From Paraprevotella sp. (GTDB taxonomy: Bacteria; Bacteroidota; Bacteroidia; Bacteroidales; Bacteroidaceae): a stretch of DNA of 5,067 nt. The position numbers and the translations under genes were made by a program. The stretch covers positions 1 to 5,067 of the forward strand of contig JAGBUF010000167.1 of NCBI GenBank assembly GCA_017630975.1, read 5' to 3'. Each line of letters starts with the position of its first letter. Within the stretch, counting starts at the first letter, position 1. The notes beneath the pieces are model-generated. The model saw only the letters and a program-made list of their open reading frames with translations, made no database searches and was not told the origin of the DNA. Below are positions 1 to 5,067 of this stretch, piece by piece.

Positions 1-184
1 CCTGGTCATATTTTGCCTTTAATTCCGCCATTTTCTTTTGTGCATCAGCAAACTCCGGCATAGTTTGGAAAATCTCATTATAGCTCAAAAAACCAAACTT
101 AATACTCTGTGTTTCCTGTGCTCTTACTGCTGTTGCAAGAACCAATAGAAGTAAGGCACCTACCATTTTCTTTAATCCTTTCAT
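1..184 (-). CDS. Third Skp/OmpH-family periplasmic chaperone (5' part only, cut by window edge)
   Basis: This is the N-terminal 61 codons of a gene that runs off the left edge. The translation opens MKGLKKMVGALLLL, a signal peptide with a lysine-rich n-region and a Leu/Val core, with likely signal peptidase I cleavage after Ala22 (AVRA before QETQ). The mature start, IKFGFLSYNEIFQTMPEF followed by ADAQ, matches the second OmpH copy at 339-836 (shared KFG, EI-Q-MPE and AQ) and enters the charged helix that forms the Skp coiled-coil arm. By family, it should be a periplasmic holdase for unfolded outer-membrane proteins. An in-frame ATG at 193 would add MYK; I prefer 184 because its context (AAG-ATG-AA) resembles that of the second copy. 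A terminator and a promoter candidate lie upstream, so it is probably transcribed separately from the bamA operon. Family assignment is strong despite truncation; its specific role is unknown. Confidence 0.88.
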   Translation of the reverse strand, partial: MKGLKKMVGALLLLVLATAVRAQETQSIKFGFLSYNEIFQTMPEFADAQKKMAELKAKYDQ

Positions 185-211
185 CTTATACATATTTTAT
201 ATTTATAAAAG

Positions 212-245
212 CAAAGTTATTGTTTTTTATGTATATTCTGACAAA
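212..245 (-). promoter_or_regulatory. Candidate Bacteroides-type promoter for the third ompH
   Basis: On the minus strand TAACTTTG at 219-212 fits the Bacteroides -7 pattern TAnnTTTG exactly, and TTTG at 245-242 fits the -33 element. The 22-base spacer is slightly longer than the usual roughly 19-21. Transcription would begin some 5-8 bases downstream, giving an AT-rich leader of about 20 bases before the ATG at 184. The site sits just after the terminator of the preceding gene, where a new promoter is expected. This is a consensus match only. Confidence 0.55.
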
Positions 246-246
246 A

Positions 247-258
247 AAAAACGTTTTT
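247..258. repeat. Perfect 12-base palindrome with A/T tracts
   Basis: AAAAACGTTTTT reads the same on both strands. The A-tract continues to 243 on one side, forming the T-run that leads into the TTTG element at 245-242. It lies directly upstream of the candidate promoter of the third ompH, so it could act as a bent-DNA or upstream activating element or a binding site. It may also be only the product of an AT-rich gap. Confidence 0.4.
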
Positions 259-284
259 CTGATTTTTCATTAAAATAAGGAACA

Positions 285-318
285 TAAAAAAACTCGCAGC
301 ATCATGATACCGCGAGTT
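285..318 (-). terminator. Intrinsic terminator after the second ompH
   Basis: On the minus strand, AACTCGC (318-312) pairs perfectly with GCGAGTT (297-291) around a 14-base loop. The downstream arm runs into seven consecutive T (292-286). The stem starts 20 bases after the stop codon of the second ompH. This is a standard Rho-independent terminator and marks the likely end of the transcript carrying uppS, bamA and the first two ompH genes. The loop contains the self-complementary ATCATGAT, which cannot add much stem because its own loop would be too tight. Confidence 0.85.
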
Positions 319-338
319 ACTATTCCTATTATCAATGA

Positions 339-836
339 TTATTGGATTCCTAATTTAGCTTTAATCTGGCTTGTCACGTCAGTACTTAAAGTAGGACTGA
401 TATAGGGAACTCCCATCGTTACATCCATGATATACACATAACCGCCTTCGTCACCCACAGTTTTAATCACTGCCAAAATCTTCTCTGATATGGCTTGCAT
501 CTTCTGCTGGCTGAAATCCTGAATAGATTTCAAGTTGTCTTGATAATTTTGACGAATACGGGCATCCATTTCCTGCAATTCAGTCATACGACGTTGCTTT
601 ATAGCGTCCAACAAATTAGCTTCTTCCTTTTGGAATTCAGTATATTTCGCCTGGAACTCATCTTGCATACGCTTCAAGTCATTCTCATACTGAGTTTGTA
701 ATTGTTGAATCTCATTCTGTGCTGCTGTATACTCAGGCATAGCCTGCATGATCTCCGCTGAATCAAAATGTCCAAACTTTTGCGCTAAAATGCTCATCGG
801 AACAAGCAATAACGCCATTAAAATTACTTTCTTCAT
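339..836 (-). CDS. Skp/OmpH-family periplasmic chaperone, second copy
   Basis: This 165-residue protein is close in length to E. coli Skp (161). Residues 1-18 form a signal peptide (MKKVILMALLLVP ... SILA) with predicted cleavage before Gln19. The mature protein starts with a short beta strand (KFGHFDSAEIMQAMPEY). It continues as a long polar helix, about residues 38-122, rich in Gln, Glu, Asp and Lys, which is the coiled-coil tentacle of the family. It ends in the hydrophobic strand segment GGYVYIMDV with ISPTLSTDVT, which closes the trimer body in Skp. The family role is to bind unfolded outer-membrane proteins in the periplasm and deliver them towards the BAM complex. My count of the mature chain gives about 22 acidic and 16 basic residues and about 20 Gln, so it is net acidic, unlike cationic E. 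coli Skp. It lies 51 bases after the first ompH and ends 20 bases before a terminator, so it is likely the last gene of the bamA transcript. Confidence 0.92.
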   Translation of the reverse strand: MKKVILMALLLVPMSILAQKFGHFDSAEIMQAMPEYTAAQNEIQQLQTQYENDLKRMQDEFQAKYTEFQKEEANLLDAIKQRRMTELQEMDARIRQNYQDNLKSIQDFSQQKMQAISEKILAVIKTVGDEGGYVYIMDVTMGVPYISPTLSTDVTSQIKAKLGIQ

Positions 837-873
837 CTTGTATTTGTATTAAATATTTTACTATAGTTACATG

Positions 874-888
874 CAAATGTACAAATGT
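874..888 (-). repeat. Short direct repeat with a possible weak internal promoter element
   Basis: On the minus strand ACATTTG occurs twice, separated by one T, overlapping the stop codon of the first ompH. The downstream copy forms TACATTTG (881-874), an exact fit to the Bacteroides -7 pattern TAnnTTTG, 37 bases before the ATG of the second ompH. No TTTG is found at the expected -33 distance, which falls inside the first ompH. It may be a weak internal promoter or chance. Confidence 0.25.
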
Positions 889-1421
889 TAATTGGAATAT
901 CCTAATTTTGAGAGGACTTCGTTGCTAATATCCACCTTGGGGGAAGCAAATATGATGGCTGTATCTGAAGCTCTATCCAGTATTAAGGAATACCCCTTAC
1001 TCTCACTGATAGCCTTTACGGCATTATAAATCTCGTCTTGAATCGGTGCCATCAGACTCTCCCGTTTCTTGAATAATTCACCTTCAGGACCGAAGTATTT
1101 TCGCTTCAATTCAGCAGCCTCCTTCTCCTTCGCAACAATCTCTTCCTCTTTCTTGGTCTTTTGCTCCGAACTCAGGAACACAGCCTCACTTTGATAGTTC
1201 TTATATAACGTCTGTGCCTCCTCTGTCAAGGCTTCAACTTCTGCTTGCCATTTCTTTGACACTTGATTCAATTGTTCATTGGCACGTTCATACGCCGGGA
1301 TATTTTTCAAGATATATTCCATATCCACCAAGGCGAACTTTTGTGCCATTGCCTGTACTGTCATTATCATGAACAGAAACATTAAAACTGATAACTTTTT
1401 CATAATCTTCTCTTTTATCAT
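888..1421 (-). CDS. Skp/OmpH-family periplasmic chaperone, first copy, next to bamA
   Basis: This is a 177-residue protein from the longest start, or 171 from the ATG at 1403. The signal peptide has a lysine-rich start (MKKLSVLMFLFMIMTVQAMA) and likely cleavage before Gln27. The mature N-terminus KFALVDMEYILKNIPAYERA is typical of OmpH/Skp. A long charged helix follows (about residues 47-125, with KTKKEEE and KEKEAAELKRK), then a second amphipathic stretch (APIQDEIYNAVKAISESKGYS) and the closing strands LILDRASDTAIIFASP and VDISNEVLSKLGY. By family it should be a trimeric periplasmic holdase that feeds unfolded barrel proteins to BamA. The ATG at 1421 overlaps the bamA stop as TAATG, suggesting coupled translation. 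The ATG at 1403 has a purine-rich AGAGAAG just upstream and a start (MKKLS) more like the other copies, so either start may be used. The mature chain is slightly acidic (about 26 acidic, 22 basic). It is clearly diverged from the second copy. Confidence 0.92.
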   Translation of the reverse strand: MIKEKIMKKLSVLMFLFMIMTVQAMAQKFALVDMEYILKNIPAYERANEQLNQVSKKWQAEVEALTEEAQTLYKNYQSEAVFLSSEQKTKKEEEIVAKEKEAAELKRKYFGPEGELFKKRESLMAPIQDEIYNAVKAISESKGYSLILDRASDTAIIFASPKVDISNEVLSKLGYSN

Positions 1422-4051
1422 TAGAATTCTTGTCCCAATATAAAATGGAACTGACTACCACCATATTGTTTTGAGCCGAATACCTTATCAAAACCGTACG
1501 CCCAATCAATACCCAACAATCCTACCATCGGTAAGAATATACGGACACCAACTCCGGCAGATCGTTTCATATCAAAAGGATTGAAGTCCTTTACATTTGT
1601 CCATGCATTACCCCCCTCAAGGAATGCCAAAGCATAAATGTTCGTTGAGTTCTGCAGTAAGACCGGATAACGAAGTTCTAAAGTAAAGCGATCATAAGCA
1701 TATCCGGTATAACCATTAGGCGTCAAGGCTCCATTGTCGTATCCACGTAAAGCAATTGTCTCAGTGGCATAAGTGGTTGAATAACCGGACATTCCATCTC
1801 CACCGACATAATAGGTTTCAAAAGGAGATTTTTTATGCTTATTATATGCGCCCAACAAACCAAACTCAACACGAGCCATCAATACCGGACATTTCACTGC
1901 ATTACTTAATGCGATATAAGTACGGAGTTTGAATTTCCACTTATGATATTCAATCCATTTGTATTTCTCCTGCATCTCCTTGTCGTATGTCGCACTCTGA
2001 TAATTAGTGGCCAAGTTTTCATAGTCCACATTGTCAAACAATGAATACGGAGGTGTAATACCCAAAGACAACAAGAATTCCGATCCTCTACGAGGATAAA
2101 TCGGATTATCAGTAGAATTACGTGACAAAGAAAGATTCAAAGAGATATTATTACATGAACCATTGGAAATCAAGAAATAATCCCAATTCCTTAATATATA
2201 ACGTTGGTATGACAAATCGGCTGAGAACTGGAAATAGTCATCGGGCCAACGCAAGCGCTTTCCCCATCCTAAAGATGCGCCCAACAATTTGACGTAAGAA
2301 TCCGGATCAAGGAAGTTTTCGTAGTAGTTGGAACTGCTTCCATATCCATACATATAGTTATAATAACTATTGTAATAGGAAGAATTATAATAGTTATCAC
2401 TCACATCCGTCTGTTTGGAGAAGAACGCTGAGAATGTCAAAGAATTCGGACGTTTTCCTCCCAACCATGGATTGACATAATTGATACTATATGATTGGTA
2501 ATAGGTTCCGTTGGTTTGTCCGCTGATACTGAATGTCTCGCCATTACCTTGCGGTAGAATACCCCGACGCAAACCGCCCTTGGTAAACAAGTTTGCCAAA
2601 CAGAAGTTAGAGAATTTTAGACCGATTTTTCCGATAACACCGGTTTGTCCATAACCCAAAGAGAACTCTATCTGGTCATTAGATTTTGACACCAATCCCC
2701 AATCAATATCCACCGTTCCATTCGTAGGAGAAGGTTGGACATTCGGATTGATTTGCTCCGGATCAAAATGTCCCATTGAGGCAATTTCGCGATATGAACG
2801 TTCCAAAGCTTCTTTACTGAACAAATCTCCGGGTTTGATTCTCAACTCACGACGAACTACACTTTCATAAACCCTATCATTACCACTGATGCCAATGTGT
2901 CGAATTGTCGCTTGCGGTCCTTCAGATATACGCATTTCCAAATCCACCGAGTCACCATCAATGTTGATTTCAACCGGTTTTAAATCATAGAATACATATC
3001 CATTATTATAATATAGATTTCCGATAGCATCTTCATCTGTTGTCGTACGGTCCGCCAATAATTTCTGATTATAGACATCACCCTTTTTCATGCGAAGCAT
3101 GTGATTGAGTTGATCTGTTGAATAGATGGTATTTCCCACCCATTCAATATTACGGACATAATATTTCTGTCCTTCATCCACCTTGACATAAACATCCACC
3201 GTTTTTTCATCATGCGGTGTTACACTATCTGCAACGATGAAGGCATCACGATAACCCATCTCATTGTATTTGGCGATCAAGTTCTCTTTATCCTCTTCAT
3301 ACTTTTCCTCAATGAACTTTTTCGTGCGGAACCAACTACCCACACGTCCCTTTTCATTGGTCTTCTTAAATACACCGGGGACGAAAAGAGTACCTTTTAT
3401 CTTTTTGGTACTTAAAGCCTGATTTCCTTCAATCGTTATTGAATTGATTCTGACTTTATCTTTTTTATCAATAAATATGTCGACTATCGTCATGTCAGAC
3501 GCTGTCACATCATCCCTTTGTTGGATCTCAACCTCTGCATTCTTGTAACCCTTTTCGTCAAAATACTTTTTAATCAAGAATTTTGCACGATCAATCATAT
3601 TGGGAGTTAGCTGATTATCCTTCAACAAACCGATGCGTTCCTCCAAATCTTCGCGTTCTCCTTTCTTCACTCCATGGTAATTGATTTGCGAAACACGAGG
3701 GCGTTGCGTCAATCTTATACGCAAATATGCCTTATCCTTAACGACACTATCCATCTGTATGGCCACATTGGAAAACAAACCATTTTTCCAAAAACGCTTG
3801 ACTGCCTCCGTGATCTCATCACCGGGAATACTGATGCGTTGTCCTACTGTCAATCCAGAAAGTCCAATCAGCATATAGTCGTCATAATTCTTTGCTCCTT
3901 CAACAGCAATGCCACCTATCGTATAGGTTCGAGGAATACGAGAATACTCAATCGTAGGATTGACCTGTTTCTCAATAAGCCCCTGGGCTACAGATGAGGT
4001 TATCCCTAAAAATATGAATAAAATCAGTAATATATTTATCTTTGCTTTCAT
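1421..4051 (-). CDS. bamA: Outer-membrane protein assembly factor BamA (Omp85 family)
   Basis: This 876-residue protein is the central, essential part of the BAM machine, which folds and inserts beta-barrel proteins into the outer membrane. Residues 1-22 are a signal peptide with predicted cleavage SVA|Q. Five POTRA domains follow, at about 43-118, 119-198, 199-297, 298-379 and 380-457; most show the typical opening strand (e.g. VRINSITIEGN, VRNIEWVGN, IRHIGISGN). The third is long (about 99 residues) because of a basic insert near 226-248. The barrel runs from about 458 to 876. LRGY at 768-771 corresponds to the conserved VRGF/Y motif of barrel loop 6. The chain ends FHFILGQEF, a C-terminal beta-signal with terminal Phe. 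Residues 552-579 are unusually rich in Tyr and Asn, probably a surface loop. The gene starts 9 bases after uppS and overlaps the longest start of ompH, so it is almost certainly co-transcribed with both. It is longer than E. coli BamA (810). The Bacteroidota-like barrel motif NPWLGGKRPNS is present. Confidence 0.97.
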   Translation of the reverse strand: MKAKINILLILFIFLGITSSVAQGLIEKQVNPTIEYSRIPRTYTIGGIAVEGAKNYDDYMLIGLSGLTVGQRISIPGDEITEAVKRFWKNGLFSNVAIQMDSVVKDKAYLRIRLTQRPRVSQINYHGVKKGEREDLEERIGLLKDNQLTPNMIDRAKFLIKKYFDEKGYKNAEVEIQQRDDVTASDMTIVDIFIDKKDKVRINSITIEGNQALSTKKIKGTLFVPGVFKKTNEKGRVGSWFRTKKFIEEKYEEDKENLIAKYNEMGYRDAFIVADSVTPHDEKTVDVYVKVDEGQKYYVRNIEWVGNTIYSTDQLNHMLRMKKGDVYNQKLLADRTTTDEDAIGNLYYNNGYVFYDLKPVEINIDGDSVDLEMRISEGPQATIRHIGISGNDRVYESVVRRELRIKPGDLFSKEALERSYREIASMGHFDPEQINPNVQPSPTNGTVDIDWGLVSKSNDQIEFSLGYGQTGVIGKIGLKFSNFCLANLFTKGGLRRGILPQGNGETFSISGQTNGTYYQSYSINYVNPWLGGKRPNSLTFSAFFSKQTDVSDNYYNSSYYNSYYNYMYGYGSSSNYYENFLDPDSYVKLLGASLGWGKRLRWPDDYFQFSADLSYQRYILRNWDYFLISNGSCNNISLNLSLSRNSTDNPIYPRRGSEFLLSLGITPPYSLFDNVDYENLATNYQSATYDKEMQEKYKWIEYHKWKFKLRTYIALSNAVKCPVLMARVEFGLLGAYNKHKKSPFETYYVGGDGMSGYSTTYATETIALRGYDNGALTPNGYTGYAYDRFTLELRYPVLLQNSTNIYALAFLEGGNAWTNVKDFNPFDMKRSAGVGVRIFLPMVGLLGIDWAYGFDKVFGSKQYGGSQFHFILGQEF

Positions 4052-4060
4052 AAAGACATA

Positions 4061-4801
4061 CTATTTTTTGGCCACCTGTTCACCCGTCTTTCCAAAACGG
4101 CGTTCTCTGGATTGATAGTCTGCAATAGCCTTTCTTAACTCTTCTTCGTCAAAATCCGGCCAATAGGTATCACAGAAATAAAACTCTGAATAAGCACACT
4201 GCCACAACAAATAGTTGCTAATGCGCAATTCACCTCCTGTACGAATCAACAAATCCGGGTCGGGCATAAAAGAAGTTGCCAAGCATTCCTGTATGGATTC
4301 TTCTGTTATTCCGGTTGGTTGCAATGAACCATTTTTCACTTTCTCTGCCAACTGTCGCATCGCATGTGTCAATTCCCAACGTGAGGAGTAGCTCAATGCG
4401 ATAACCATCGTCATCTTTTCATTTTTCTTAGTCCGCTCCATACATTCATGTAGTCTGACACGTACTTGCTCCGGTATACGTTCCAAATCACCTATCACTC
4501 TGAAACGGACATTGTTCTTCATGAAGATTTCATCTTCTAAATGATCCAGGATCAAACCCATCAATGCTGCGACCTCCGGCTCCGGGCGATTCCAGTTTTC
4601 TGTTGAGAATGTATACAGTGTTAAATATTCAACACCTAATCGGGTAGCTTCTTCGGTTATTTTCTTTACCGTTTCCACACCTTGTTGGTGACCTGCTGTT
4701 CTCGGCAATTCCTTTGCCTTAGCCCAACGGCCATTATCATCCATGATGACAGCGATATGCCTCGGGATACGCTCCATATCAACCTCTGTACTAATAGACA
4801 T
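4061..4801 (-). CDS. uppS: Undecaprenyl diphosphate synthase (cis-prenyltransferase)
   Basis: This 246-residue cytosolic or membrane-associated enzyme condenses isopentenyl diphosphate units onto farnesyl diphosphate to make C55 undecaprenyl diphosphate, the lipid carrier for peptidoglycan and surface glycans. Aligned by eye with E. coli UppS (offset 5), the catalytic Asp26 is Asp21, Arg30 is Arg25, Arg39 is Arg34 and His43 is His38. The FSTENWNRP block is at 65-73. RTGGELRIS at 187-195 carries Arg187, Arg193 and Ser195, and Glu206 matches the metal-related Glu213. ERRFGKT lies near the C-terminus. One oddity: the signature reads MDDNGRW, with Asp22 where the family normally has Gly. All other key residues are present, so I judge it functional. 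The ATG at 4801 lies within the last codons of the upstream gene (11-base overlap), pointing to coupled translation. An internal Met9 could be an alternative start. The bamA start follows 9 bases after the stop. Confidence 0.96.
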   Translation of the reverse strand: MSISTEVDMERIPRHIAVIMDDNGRWAKAKELPRTAGHQQGVETVKKITEEATRLGVEYLTLYTFSTENWNRPEPEVAALMGLILDHLEDEIFMKNNVRFRVIGDLERIPEQVRVRLHECMERTKKNEKMTMVIALSYSSRWELTHAMRQLAEKVKNGSLQPTGITEESIQECLATSFMPDPDLLIRTGGELRISNYLLWQCAYSEFYFCDTYWPDFDEEELRKAIADYQSRERRFGKTGEQVAKK

Positions 4802-5067
4802 ATTTTATATTATTACAATTTACACATTTAGGGAACAAGTCATATGTTACCGTCAACATCGTGAACGAATAACAGTCTTTATTCTTGAAAACGCCACTCT
4901 TTACTCCATACGGATCGTTTAATATCACGCCATCTTTATTCGAAACATCCAATCCATCCGATGTCGTAAAACGCACACTCCATTCAAGACCGATATTCCA
5001 ACGAGGTCTTACTTTAAATTTTACGCCCAAGCCTACGGGGATATTAAATCCGACGTTGGTTTCTACC
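4791..5067 (-). CDS. DUF6089-type outer-membrane beta-barrel protein (3' part only, cut by window edge)
   Basis: The frame is open from the window edge to a TAG at 4793-4791 and gives the last 91 residues of a longer protein. It begins in [17 protein letters not shown]. It shows alternating polar and hydrophobic strands separated by Gly/Asp/Asn-rich turns ([20 protein letters not shown], then [10 protein letters not shown]), ending with [13 protein letters not shown] and a short tail containing two Cys (KCVNCNN). This pattern fits a small outer-membrane barrel. A DUF6089-family barrel protein commonly precedes uppS and bamA in Bacteroidota, which is my reason for the name; the tail alone would only support a generic barrel. 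A TTG at 5030 in this frame is not the start, because the reading frame and barrel pattern continue upstream. Its end overlaps uppS by 11 bases, so it is probably in the same operon. Its function is not known to me. Confidence 0.75.
   Translation of the reverse strand, partial: VETNVGFNIPVGLGVKFKVRPRWNIGLEWSVRFTTSDGLDVSNKDGVILNDPYGVKSGVFKNKDCYSFTMLTVTYDLFPKCVNCNNIKYVY

Noticed and set aside
185..338. Small RNA or short peptide gene in the largest gap
   Set aside because: The gap is explained by a terminator and a promoter candidate; no convincing open frame or further stable structure was seen.
495..701. Hydrophobic plus-strand 68-residue frame antisense to the second ompH
   Set aside because: The hydrophobic, Leu/Ile-rich composition is what the complement of a Gln/Glu/Lys-rich coiled coil gives; not a membrane protein gene.
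1288..1509. 73-residue minus-strand reading frame across the bamA-ompH junction
   Set aside because: It lies out of frame inside the bamA end and the first ompH start, both strongly supported by homology; it shows no recognisable domain.
3212..3415. Plus-strand 67-residue frame antisense to bamA
   Set aside because: It lies fully inside a well-supported POTRA-coding region; no independent start signal or family resemblance.
3674..3997. Overlapping plus-strand frames of 107 and 65 residues antisense to the bamA 5' region
   Set aside because: They are antisense to the signal peptide and first POTRA domains of bamA, with no recognisable features; ordinary shadows of a real gene.
4791..5030. 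TTG at 5030 as start of a separate 79-residue gene
   Set aside because: The same frame stays open to the window edge and continues the barrel-like strand pattern, so this is the tail of a longer gene.
1..5067. Novel defence, mobile or secondary-metabolite system
   Set aside because: Every substantial reading frame belongs to conserved envelope-assembly genes; no transposase, integrase, inverted terminal repeats or CRISPR-like spacing was seen.

Overview
The window reads as chromosomal DNA from a member of the Bacteroidota, most likely order Bacteroidales. The evidence is the gene order (DUF6089-type barrel protein, uppS, bamA, ompH paralogues), the AT-rich leaders without clear Shine-Dalgarno sequences, one gap with a good match to the Bacteroides promoter pattern (TTTG ... 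TAnnTTTG), and signal peptides that all end in Ala followed by Gln. I cannot name the genus from the sequence alone. Every gene lies on the minus strand, so transcription runs from position 5067 towards position 1.

Layout in transcription order: (1) 5067-4791, the 3' end of an outer-membrane beta-barrel-like gene (DUF6089 type), cut by the window edge. (2) 4801-4061, uppS, undecaprenyl diphosphate synthase, whose start overlaps the previous gene by 11 bases. (3) 4051-1421, bamA, the core of the outer-membrane protein assembly machine, with five POTRA domains and a C-terminal barrel. (4) 1421-888, a first Skp/OmpH-type periplasmic chaperone, whose longest start overlaps the bamA stop as TAATG. 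(5) 836-339, a second Skp/OmpH paralogue, followed 20 bases later by a strong intrinsic terminator (318-285). (6) After a 154-base gap carrying that terminator and a promoter candidate, the 5' end of a third Skp/OmpH paralogue (184-1), cut by the window edge. No gap exceeds about 160 bases. I see no RNA gene, mobile element or CRISPR array.

The genes form a coherent envelope-building cluster. UppS supplies the C55 lipid carrier used for peptidoglycan and surface glycans. BamA inserts beta-barrel proteins into the outer membrane. The Skp-like proteins are expected to hold unfolded barrel proteins in the periplasm on their way to BamA. The very tight spacing from the first gene to the second ompH, ended by a terminator, suggests one operon; the third ompH looks separately transcribed.

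This is mainly a conserved housekeeping region, and I do not see an undescribed system. The points most worth a second look are an Asp in place of the usual Gly in the UppS signature (MDDNGRW rather than MDGNGRW), a Tyr/Asn-rich insert in the BamA barrel, and three tandem, divergent and (for the two complete ones) net acidic Skp paralogues with a transcriptional break before the third.
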